Origin: an uncultured Bacteroidales bacterium
GTDB taxonomy: Bacteria; Bacteroidota; Bacteroidia; Bacteroidales; FEN-979
Direction: 5' to 3'
NCBI GenBank assembly: GCA_903887775.1
Contig: CAISRB010000005.1
Span: forward strand, 1-64,000
Length of the DNA: 64,000 nt
Shown: one piece after another, positions 34,614 to 42,062 of the stretch
Layout of the letters: the number at the start of each line of letters is the position of its first letter
How positions within the stretch are numbered: position 1 is the stretch's first letter
The notes under the pieces: generated by a model
Databases searched by the model: none
The model's input: the letters and a program-made list of their open reading frames with translations, nothing else
What the model was told of the DNA's origin: nothing
Made by a program: the position numbers and the translations under genes

Positions 34614-35759
34614 ATGATGCATGAAGCTGGCAGTAATACGGAAACACCTGAAATAGCCGGGTCATTAACCTTTGAACCTCTATCCACTTCTAACTGGGAT
34701 AAGTTTGTTCATCTTTTCGGTGACAGGGGAGCCTGCGGGAATTGCTGGTGCATGTCATTCCGTCTGAAAAAAGCCGAGTTTGAAGCCGGCAAGATTAATA
34801 ATGGCAATAAAAACCGGATGAAGAAACTGGTGGAAAATAATCAACCTGCCGGGATCCTGGGCATATACAAGTCTAAAGCGATTTCATGGTGTGCATTAGC
34901 TCCCCGCGAAGCATTTCCGAAGATAGAGAATTCGAGAATACATAAACGGATAGATGATCAGCAGGTCTGGTCAATTCCCTGTTTTTTCATTGATAAACAA
35001 TACCGAAAAAAAGGACTTTCAATGGATATCCTGAAAGGGGTCATCAATTATGCCAGGGAGAAAAAAATCGGGATTCTTGAAGCTTACCCGTTGATCCCGT
35101 CTACAGCCAGGCTTCCCGATCCTTTTGTATGGACAGGTCTTTTCCAATCATTCGAGCAGGCAGGATTCACGGTAGTCAGCCGCATTTCGCCCAACAGGCC
35201 CATGGTAAGGTACTACGTGTCAGGTTTGAACAGGTATGTTGCTTTCCTCAGGGGTGTCAATGTCGGAGGAAAGAAGGTCATTAAAATGGAAGAACTCAAC
35301 AGGATTTTCATTGGCGCGGGGTACACAGGGATTAAGACACTTATTCAAAGCGGGAATGTATTATTTAATGCAAACACAAATAACCATGCCACTCTGAAAT
35401 CCGAATTGGAAAACATCCTCAGGAAAGAACTTGGTTACAAGATTGAAGTATTTCTTCTTCCTTTTAATGATGTTATTGACATTTTCAATTCTGACCCCTT
35501 TCGGAAAGTAAACAAGGATGAAAAGAAAAAATTCTATATCAGCCTGTTTTCAGGGAACCCCGGGAAACAAACCGAATTACCTGTATTCTCTGAAAAGGGG
35601 GACCTTGAAGTATTAAAGATTGAAAAGAACAGGGCTTTTATCCTGAGCCGGGAAATAGATGGAAAATTCGGATTCCCGAATGCTTTTAAAGAGGATATAA
35701 CCGGCTCGGCGGCAACTACGAGAAACTGGAATACAATTGCAAAACTGGTAAAGGAGTGA
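34614..35759 (+). CDS. GNAT-like acetyltransferase fused to DUF1697
   Basis: 381 residues from MMHEAG. The first about 200 residues hold a GNAT-type domain with ACGNCWCMSFRLKKAEFE, PCFFIDKQYRKKGLSMDILK (acetyl-CoA loop region) and EAYPLIPSTARLPDPFVWTG. The last about 175 residues start at RYVAFLRGVNVGGKKVIKM, then TLIQSGNVLF, and match DUF1697, normally a stand-alone protein. The fusion suggests the two act on the same substrate or pathway. A start at 34542 is possible but lacks the AAGGAGG that precedes 34614. The downstream DUF2461 gene begins 28 nt later. Confidence 0.8.
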   Translation: MMHEAGSNTETPEIAGSLTFEPLSTSNWDKFVHLFGDRGACGNCWCMSFRLKKAEFEAGKINNGNKNRMKKLVENNQPAGILGIYKSKAISWCALAPREAFPKIENSRIHKRIDDQQVWSIPCFFIDKQYRKKGLSMDILKGVINYAREKKIGILEAYPLIPSTARLPDPFVWTGLFQSFEQAGFTVVSRISPNRPMVRYYVSGLNRYVAFLRGVNVGGKKVIKMEELNRIFIGAGYTGIKTLIQSGNVLFNANTNNHATLKSELENILRKELGYKIEVFLLPFNDVIDIFNSDPFRKVNKDEKKKFYISLFSGNPGKQTELPVFSEKGDLEVLKIEKNRAFILSREIDGKFGFPNAFKEDITGSAATTRNWNTIAKLVKE

Positions 35760-35787
35760 TCCGTTTTATTAACTAAAAAAATATAAT

Positions 35788-36447
35788 ATGAACTCAGTCA
35801 TTCTTGATTTCCTTAAACAATTAAAGGAAAATAATAACCGCGAATGGTTTCAGAAGAATAAAAAAATATATGAAACTGCCAAAGCGGAAATGGAAGCTTT
35901 TGTTGATATCCTGATACCACAGATAGCAGTTTTTGAACCTTCCGTGAAATATGTGAATGCGAAAGATTGCATGTTCAGGATCTTCAGGGATGTGAGGTTT
36001 GCAAAGGACAAGTCGCCTTATAAAACCAATATGGGAGCATGGATTTCAAAGGGAGGCCGTAAAAGTGCCGGACCAGGTTATTACCTGCATATTCAACCCG
36101 GAGAATCGATGCTGGCAGGAGGCGTATATATGCCTGAACCGGATCAGCTGAAAAAAATCAGGCAGGAAATTTATTATAATGCAGGGGAATTTAAGGCCAT
36201 ACTTGAAAGTAAGAACGCGAAGAAATACTTCAACGGTTTATCTGAATGGGATAAACAGAAGTTGCCCCCACGTGATTTCCCAAAGGATTTTCCGGATATC
36301 GACCTGCTGAAATACAGACATTACACTGTTGCACATATGCTCGACGACAAGCATGTGATTGAAAAGGATTTTTCGAAACTTGTGATTAAGGTATTCGGGC
36401 TGATGCAACCCCTCAATGCTTTCCTCGAAAGGGCGCTCAACGGATAA
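35788..36447 (+). CDS. DUF2461 family protein
   Basis: 219 residues, the family norm (TIGR02453). FLKQLKENNNREWFQKNK at the start, MFRIFRDVRFAKDKSPYKTN (about 64-83) and GPGYYLHIQPGESMLAGGVY are the conserved segments. Function is unknown; no signal peptide, so probably cytosolic. Its stop codon directly abuts the stop codon of the convergent psd gene. Confidence 0.88.
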   Translation: MNSVILDFLKQLKENNNREWFQKNKKIYETAKAEMEAFVDILIPQIAVFEPSVKYVNAKDCMFRIFRDVRFAKDKSPYKTNMGAWISKGGRKSAGPGYYLHIQPGESMLAGGVYMPEPDQLKKIRQEIYYNAGEFKAILESKNAKKYFNGLSEWDKQKLPPRDFPKDFPDIDLLKYRHYTVAHMLDDKHVIEKDFSKLVIKVFGLMQPLNAFLERALNG

Positions 36448-37107
36448 TTAATCGAAGTGGCCGATAATGGTCTGCTTACCGGTTACCTGCTGTCCGAGTT
36501 TTACATCAAGCCTTGTCCCGACAGGCAGCAGGAGATCCACCCTTGAACCGAATTTAATAAAACCAAGCTCTTCTCCCTGGTTCACCGGTTCGCCTACCCT
36601 TGGGTAACATTTGATCCTGCGGGCCATAGCGCCGGCTATCTGGCGTATGAGAACCTTTTGCTTCACCCCGGTCTCGATGACAGTCGTGGCCCTCTCATTT
36701 TCAAGGGATGCTTTTGGATTGAAGGCAACCATATGCTTACCGGGATGGTAAAAATAATATTTTATTTCACCATCAACAGGAAACCAGTTCACGTGCACAT
36801 TTGTTGCCGACATGAAAATAGAAACCTGTATCCTTTCGTCCTTAAAATATTCCGGTTCAATAGTTCTTTCTATGACAACGACTTTTCCGTCGGCCGGAGC
36901 AAGAATGTGATTTTTACCTGTATTGGTATCCCTGGAAGGTGAGCGGAAAAAACGAACTATCATGAGAAAGAACCATAGTCCAAGGGCGTACAGAGTATAA
37001 TGGAACCACGTCTGCTCCGGAAAAATATGGTTCAGTCCAAGGAGTAATGCAACAACAAAAAGAAATACGATAATGATGGTTTTGTATCCTTCGCGGTGTA
37101 TTGTCAT
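36448..37107 (-). CDS. psd: Phosphatidylserine decarboxylase
   Basis: 219 residues, the short single-domain form. Two N-terminal membrane helices (about 10-50) are followed by a catalytic domain with ILAPADGKVVVIE, FMSATNVHVNWFPVDGEI (conserved His) and, near the C-terminus, LGFIKFGSRVDLLLP, where Gly-Ser is the self-cleavage site that yields the pyruvoyl prosthetic group. It converts phosphatidylserine to phosphatidylethanolamine. It is 6 nt downstream of cdsA, so two steps of phospholipid synthesis are transcribed together. Confidence 0.93.
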   Translation of the reverse strand: MTIHREGYKTIIIVFLFVVALLLGLNHIFPEQTWFHYTLYALGLWFFLMIVRFFRSPSRDTNTGKNHILAPADGKVVVIERTIEPEYFKDERIQVSIFMSATNVHVNWFPVDGEIKYYFYHPGKHMVAFNPKASLENERATTVIETGVKQKVLIRQIAGAMARRIKCYPRVGEPVNQGEELGFIKFGSRVDLLLPVGTRLDVKLGQQVTGKQTIIGHFD

Positions 37108-37113
37108 CCTGGG

Positions 37114-37956
37114 TTAAAAATTTCTGAAAACAAAATACAAAAATACAAAAGGCGCTGACATAAAGATAGTATCAAAGCGATCCAATATTCCACCATGTCC
37201 CGGCAAAATATTTCCAGAGTCTTTAATATGCAGGCTTCGCTTGAAAAGTGATTCGATAAGATCCCCGAAAGTTCCGAAAATGACCACCAGTAATGCCAGG
37301 ACCAACCAGTCAGCCATCGAAATATCAGGGATAATAAATGCAAATCCGGCAGCAGAAAATACCGCCAATAATGCTCCGGCGATAGTCCCTTCCCATGTTT
37401 TTTTAGGAGAGATCCTTTCGAAAAATTTATGTTTTCCGAATTCTTTTCCATAAAGATAAGCCCCGGTATCATAAACCCAGGTGAAGATAAAATACCCAAG
37501 GAGATATGCCGGAAAGCCAAGAAAGCGAACAGAATCCGGGGAATACAGCAGGTTCAGGAGGGCCAGGGGCAGAGCTACATACAACACCCCTGAGCTTGTG
37601 ATTGCAATATTTTCAAAAGGCCTGGACTTCTTCCTGTAGATCTCTATTATAAAGGAAAAAAAGAACATTGACATGGCTGCAAAGACAGGGAAATAATACC
37701 AGCTGTGCCAAAACAATGCCGGTTCTGTCTGGTTAAAGAAAAATATAAGCAGGTATAATATACTTCCGCATATTGTTCCATATGCTTTCTGTGGATAAAT
37801 GTCGGTGGTTGAGAACAGGGAGTAAAATTCCCGTAAGCCAAGAATGGTAACCAGCAGGAATATCCCTGAAAAAAGCCAGTGATCATACCATAATGAAAAC
37901 AATAGCAGAAATACCATGCTGAGTCCGGTGATCGTGCGTGCCCGGAAATTACTCAT
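37114..37956 (-). CDS. cdsA: Phosphatidate cytidylyltransferase
   Basis: About 280 residues with eight membrane helices. The family signature lies in the C-terminal half: ISPKKTWEGTIAGAL, then FGDLIESLFKRSLHIKDSG and PGHGGILDRFDTIF (Asp/Lys metal and nucleotide-binding residues). It makes CDP-diacylglycerol from phosphatidate and CTP, the entry to phosphatidylserine and hence to psd next door. The start is set at MSNFRA; a TTG two codons earlier is possible. Confidence 0.93.
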   Translation of the reverse strand: MSNFRARTITGLSMVFLLLFSLWYDHWLFSGIFLLVTILGLREFYSLFSTTDIYPQKAYGTICGSILYLLIFFFNQTEPALFWHSWYYFPVFAAMSMFFFSFIIEIYRKKSRPFENIAITSSGVLYVALPLALLNLLYSPDSVRFLGFPAYLLGYFIFTWVYDTGAYLYGKEFGKHKFFERISPKKTWEGTIAGALLAVFSAAGFAFIIPDISMADWLVLALLVVIFGTFGDLIESLFKRSLHIKDSGNILPGHGGILDRFDTIFMSAPFVFLYFVFRNF

Positions 37957-38004
37957 CAGCAACAGCCCTTTCCATGATTTGCTTGGTAGTCAGAATCTTG
38001 ATTC

Positions 38005-38661
38005 TCAGGAAGCATGAACATTCTGGTCGTCTATTAGAAAAATATAAAGTTCACGTGGGCCATGTGCCCCAAGAACCAGGGTTTTTTCAATATCTGCTGT
38101 CCTGCTTGGACCGGTTATCAAAGAGATCATTGAAGGATAATTGTGGTTGTATCTTTTACGGATCGCAGCCAGTGCATGTTTCAGGTCGGGTACCAGTTGC
38201 GAGGTGTATCCAAGCACCAGGTGGACTTCTGGGTACACATTGATCCTTCTTCCGGGACTTTGATGCGATGAAACCATTACTGATCCCAGCCTTGCAATCA
38301 AATATTCACAACGAGTGATACCGATCTTCGATTCAAGGAATTCTTCCTGTTTCGAGCCGTAAGGTATGCCAGCTTCTTTAAGGAGCTTTTGAACAACAGG
38401 ATCAAGGCAGAACAGGACCGGCCAGTCTTTCTCAAGAATGAATTGTTTCAGGAGAGTGGTAAATTCATCCTCGCTTTCACAGTAAACAAATTTTCCTGAA
38501 ACTTTAACCAGTTCCTGTGCAAAATTCACGTCGAGCGGTTCTGTAATCTCCTTGAAGACAGGTGATTCCTGGTCTATGATAGGGTAGGGGGGCTCTGTTT
38601 TTTCTATCAGGGCGTGCCTTACCTTTTTAAGTACCTTTTCACGTGACGTGGATTCTTCCAT
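38005..38661 (-). CDS. LUD domain protein (LutC/YkgG-like)
   Basis: 218 residues. The C-terminal part, ARLGSVMVSSHQ and PSMISLITGPSRTADIEKTL, followed by LGAHGPRELYIFLID, is the LUD domain seen in LutC/YkgG proteins of lactate-utilisation complexes and in stand-alone proteins of Bacteroidota. Partners LutA and LutB are not nearby, so lactate oxidation is not implied; the gene sits between ftsH and cdsA. It has no signal peptide. Confidence 0.8.
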   Translation of the reverse strand: MEESTSREKVLKKVRHALIEKTEPPYPIIDQESPVFKEITEPLDVNFAQELVKVSGKFVYCESEDEFTTLLKQFILEKDWPVLFCLDPVVQKLLKEAGIPYGSKQEEFLESKIGITRCEYLIARLGSVMVSSHQSPGRRINVYPEVHLVLGYTSQLVPDLKHALAAIRKRYNHNYPSMISLITGPSRTADIEKTLVLGAHGPRELYIFLIDDQNVHAS

Positions 38662-38673
38662 TGATTTTAATTC

Positions 38674-40830
38674 TTATGTTTTCTGCTCATCTCCGGCGCC
38701 AGAGGGAGCTTCGGTACCCGGCTGTTGCGGAGGCTGAACATCAGTAACAGGAACTTCAGTATTCCCGGCAAGGGATAAAGGGTTTTCAGATGCCGGGTTC
38801 TTTGTCGGAAGGAATCTCTCTTCTTCCCTATCAAATGGCCGCTTTCCGAAGATATGTTCCAGGTCTTCCCTGAAAATGACTTCTTTCTCGAGTAAAAGAT
38901 TAGCCAGAGCAGAAACTTTTTCTTTATTATCGACGATGAGTTGTTTTGCTGTGGCGTATGCAGCATCAATAATTTTTTTGACCTCGAAGTCAATGACTTC
39001 CGCGGTTTTCTCGCTGTATGGCTTCTGGAATGCGAATTCATTCTGTCCACTGGAATCATAGAAACTGATGTTGCCTATTGCTTCATTAAGGCCGAAATAA
39101 ACAACCATGGCATAAGTCTGCTTCGTGACTTTCTCAAGGTCGTTCAGGGCACCGGTTGAGATCTTTCCGAAAAATACGTCTTCCGAAACTCTTCCACCAA
39201 GCGCCGCCGCAAGTTCGTGGAACATCTGTTCATAGGTCGTGATCTGCCGTTCTTCAGGCAGGTACCAGGCTGCCCCAAGGGCTTTTCCGCGGGGTACAAT
39301 GGTCACCTTAACCAGGGGGTGGGCATATTCAAGCAGCCAGCTTACCGCAGCATGTCCGGATTCATGGAATGCAATGACTTTCTTCTCATGCTGGCTTATG
39401 ATCTTGTTCTTCTTCTCAAGTCCGCCCACTATACGGTCTATAGCATCTAAAAAGTCCTGTTTTTCAATAAAATTCTTATTCTTTCGCGCTGCAATAAGTG
39501 CCGATTCATTGCATACGTTGGCAATATCTGCTCCCGAGAAACCGGGGGTCTGGCGGGCAAGAAAATCAACATCGAGATTCTGGTCCAGTTTCAGGGGTTT
39601 CAGATGTACCTTGAATATCGCTCTCCTTTCTTCGAGGTCGGGAAGCTCAATATAGATCTGCCTGTCGAACCGGCCGGCACGCATCAGTGCACGGTCGAGA
39701 ATATCAGCCCGGTTTGTGGCTGCAAGGATAATAACTCCTGTATTGGTCGCAAAACCATCCATCTCTGTAAGTAGCTGGTTCAGGGTGTTTTCCCTCTCGT
39801 CATTACCGCCGGTGATAGCATTCCTTCCGCGGGCACGACCGATTGCGTCAATCTCATCGATAAATATGATACAGGGTGCCTTCTCCTTGGCTTGTTTGAA
39901 AAGGTCACGTACCCTTGAAGCTCCGACACCTACAAACATTTCAACGAAGTCTGAACCTGAGAGACTAAAGAAAGGTACCTTGGCTTCACCTGCGACGGCT
40001 TTAGCCAGTAAGGTCTTTCCTGTTCCCGGAGGGCCGACAAGCAATGCACCTTTGGGGATTTTGCCTCCAAGCTGGGTGTATTTCGTGGGGTTCTTCAGAA
40101 AGTCGACGATCTCCATGATCTCCACCTTCGCTTCTTCAAGACCGGCCACATCGTTGAAGTTGATGTTGACCATCGTGTCTTTGTCAAACAAAGTGGCTTT
40201 TGACTTGCCTATGTTAAAGATCTGGGCGCCTCCTCCACCTCCGCCTCCCCTGCTCATAAAGCGCATGATAAGGAACCATGCACCCACCAGGATGAGGATT
40301 GGCAGAAGGTATCCCAGGACATCACCAAAAATATCTTTACGTGATTCTGTCCCCGGAGGATAGGGAAACTGTTTCTTGAATTCCGCGATCTTCGCGGCAG
40401 GAACGCTGTCGCGCCTCATATGAGCAGCGATAGTGTCACGGCAGTCCTTAAGCAGTCTGTCTAAAATATCAACGCTGTTGATCTCATAATAAAACTGAGG
40501 ATTTGAACCGTTAAAGGCGGAGCTCAGGCTTTTTTTATTGAATTGCTTATAGGCGGTGTCGTTCTGTATCCTGTCTTTCTTGATATAGATCTCCGCTTTT
40601 TCTTTATTAACAACAACGATCTTCTCTACATCCTGTTTGAGCAGCATTTCTTCAAGCTTGCCGTATTCAACAGGTTTGACCGGGTTATTATAGTTAAAGA
40701 ATTGTAAAGCGAGAAATCCAATGAGCAGGATAAAATAAATCCAGTAAAAACTGAACCTCGGTTTTTTTCCTTTGGGAGCAAGGAAATTTGGCTTAAAATT
40801 ATCTTTCGGTTTGTTATCTTTTTCTGCCAT
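38674..40830 (-). CDS. ftsH: ATP-dependent zinc metalloprotease FtsH
   Basis: 718 residues. Two membrane helices (about 27-46 and 173-190) flank the periplasmic domain. Then come a Gly-rich linker, AAA domain with Walker [14 protein letters not shown], Walker [10 protein letters not shown], and second region of homology [20 protein letters not shown], and the protease motif HESGHA. It degrades misfolded membrane proteins and short-lived regulators at the inner membrane. The C-terminal tail (about 670-718) is Pro/Glu-rich and probably flexible. The LUD gene follows after 12 nt; rsfS lies 38 nt upstream. Confidence 0.96.
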   Translation of the reverse strand: MAEKDNKPKDNFKPNFLAPKGKKPRFSFYWIYFILLIGFLALQFFNYNNPVKPVEYGKLEEMLLKQDVEKIVVVNKEKAEIYIKKDRIQNDTAYKQFNKKSLSSAFNGSNPQFYYEINSVDILDRLLKDCRDTIAAHMRRDSVPAAKIAEFKKQFPYPPGTESRKDIFGDVLGYLLPILILVGAWFLIMRFMSRGGGGGGGAQIFNIGKSKATLFDKDTMVNINFNDVAGLEEAKVEIMEIVDFLKNPTKYTQLGGKIPKGALLVGPPGTGKTLLAKAVAGEAKVPFFSLSGSDFVEMFVGVGASRVRDLFKQAKEKAPCIIFIDEIDAIGRARGRNAITGGNDERENTLNQLLTEMDGFATNTGVIILAATNRADILDRALMRAGRFDRQIYIELPDLEERRAIFKVHLKPLKLDQNLDVDFLARQTPGFSGADIANVCNESALIAARKNKNFIEKQDFLDAIDRIVGGLEKKNKIISQHEKKVIAFHESGHAAVSWLLEYAHPLVKVTIVPRGKALGAAWYLPEERQITTYEQMFHELAAALGGRVSEDVFFGKISTGALNDLEKVTKQTYAMVVYFGLNEAIGNISFYDSSGQNEFAFQKPYSEKTAEVIDFEVKKIIDAAYATAKQLIVDNKEKVSALANLLLEKEVIFREDLEHIFGKRPFDREEERFLPTKNPASENPLSLAGNTEVPVTDVQPPQQPGTEAPSGAGDEQKT

Positions 40831-40868
40831 TCTGTCGTTTACCTTCGGTGAATTTTAATATAAGAGTC

Positions 40869-41240
40869 TCAGTCTTCAATTTTAACGACCTTTGCATCGG
40901 CCCATAACTGCTCAAGATTGAAGAACTTACGCTGTGTTTCCTGGAAAATGTGAACCACAATGTCAATATAATCTATCAAAATCCATTCCGCATTCTCAAC
41001 GCCTTCCTTATGCCAGGGATTTAATCCGGTTTGTTTTTTGACCCGGTGAATAACTTCATCGGCAAGAGCTTCTGCCTGTGTCCTCGAATTACCGTGGGCG
41101 ATCACAAATGCATCGCATACCGAATGGCCTGTTCCTTTAAAATTCAGAATAACGGGATCTTTTGCCTTTTTCTCCAGCAATGCCTCTGAGATGGCATCCA
41201 TAAGCAGTTCCTCAGCGTTTTTCTTCTTCTTTACGGGCAT
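40869..41240 (-). CDS. rsfS: Ribosomal silencing factor RsfS
   Basis: 123 residues. AISEALLEKKAKDPVILNFK, VCDAFVIAHGNSRTQAEALA and GVENAEWILIDYIDIVVHIF are the conserved blocks of RsfS/Iojap. It binds ribosomal protein uL14 on the large subunit and blocks subunit joining under low energy. It has its own promoter within the 3' end of the preceding LOG gene and is followed by ftsH. Confidence 0.94.
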   Translation of the reverse strand: MPVKKKKNAEELLMDAISEALLEKKAKDPVILNFKGTGHSVCDAFVIAHGNSRTQAEALADEVIHRVKKQTGLNPWHKEGVENAEWILIDYIDIVVHIFQETQRKFFNLEQLWADAKVVKIED

Positions 41241-41260
41241 TTGCTATACTATTACTGAGA

Positions 41261-41291
41261 CAAAGGTAAGCAATTAAAAATTAGGTTTCAA
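41261..41291 (-). promoter_or_regulatory. Putative promoter of rsfS-ftsH
   Basis: On the minus strand TTG (41291-41289), 20 nt, then TACCTTTG (41268-41261) match the -33/-7 pattern exactly. The -33 part lies inside the last codons of the LOG gene. Confidence 0.65.
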
Positions 41292-41984
41292 AGCGTATGT
41301 TTCGTAGAATTCAGTTATGTATTTTACCGCCTCCTCTGCAGTATCGACCACGGTGAACAAGGCAAGGTCATTATCCGAGATCATGCTTTCCGGTAAAACC
41401 TTTTTCGTTATCCAGTCTGTGAACCCCTGCCAGTACTCCCTGGATATAAGAACAATCGGAAATCGTACAAGCTTGTGCGTCTGTATCAGTGTAATAGCTT
41501 CCGTAAGCTCATCCATGGTTCCGAATCCTCCGGGGAGAGCGATAAACCCCATCGAATATCTCATGAACATCGTTTTTCTGACATAAAAGAAGTCGAAGTT
41601 AAGAAGCCTTGTGCGGTCGATAAAAGGATTTGGCTTTTGTTCGAACGGCAGGGATATGTTCAGTCCCACCGATTTACCTCCTGCGAAATGAGCGCCTTTG
41701 TTCGCTGCTTCCATAATACCAGGCCCTCCTCCGGTGATTACCCCGAAACCATTCTTCGTGAGGAGGTAAGCTATTTCCTCGGCAAGGCGGTAATATTTAT
41801 TGCTTTCGGGAGTACGGGCCGATCCGAAAATAGAAACGCAGGGGCCAATCTTACTTAATTTGTCAAAGCCTTCAACCATTTCTGACATCACTTTGAATAT
41901 CTCCCAGGTGTCGACCGAGATCGTCTCCGTCCAGCTCTTCGGCTGAAAAGATTCCCTTAATTTTTCAATGTCTTTGTTTTCCAT
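41274..41984 (-). CDS. LOG family protein (TIGR00730)
   Basis: 236 residues. GGGPGIMEAANKGAHFAGG (about 100-118) and PGGFGTMDELTEAITLIQ (about 151-168) are the nucleotide-binding motifs of the LOG family of cytokinin-activating-like phosphoribohydrolases (PGGxGTxxE with the catalytic Glu). The N-terminal extension of about 45 residues is usual for this subgroup. It hydrolyses nucleoside 5'-monophosphates; the physiological substrate in bacteria is uncertain. Confidence 0.88.
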   Translation of the reverse strand: MENKDIEKLRESFQPKSWTETISVDTWEIFKVMSEMVEGFDKLSKIGPCVSIFGSARTPESNKYYRLAEEIAYLLTKNGFGVITGGGPGIMEAANKGAHFAGGKSVGLNISLPFEQKPNPFIDRTRLLNFDFFYVRKTMFMRYSMGFIALPGGFGTMDELTEAITLIQTHKLVRFPIVLISREYWQGFTDWITKKVLPESMISDNDLALFTVVDTAEEAVKYITEFYETYALKPNF

Positions 41985-41999
41985 AATCTATGATTAAAA

Positions 42000-42062
42000 G
42001 CGAAAAGTGAAAAGCGAAAGGCGAAAAGCGAAAGGCGAAATATTTCGCCTTTCGCTTTTCAC
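42000..42062. repeat. Direct and inverted heptamer repeats at the uvrA stop codon
   Basis: Six direct 7-nt units (GCGAAAA, GTGAAAA, GCGAAAG, GCGAAAA, GCGAAAG, GCGAAAT; 42000-42041) are followed by three inverted ones (ATTTCGC, CTTTCGC, TTTTCAC; 42042-42062). Positions 42023-42060 form a perfect 38-nt palindrome. The uvrA stop (42059-42061) is inside the last unit. It may also act as a terminator. Confidence 0.8.

Noticed and set aside
39716-40363. A 215-codon plus-strand frame
   Set aside because: It is antisense to ftsH, whose AAA motifs are perfect in the other frame; low-complexity Pro-rich stretches are produced by the Gly-rich linker of FtsH.
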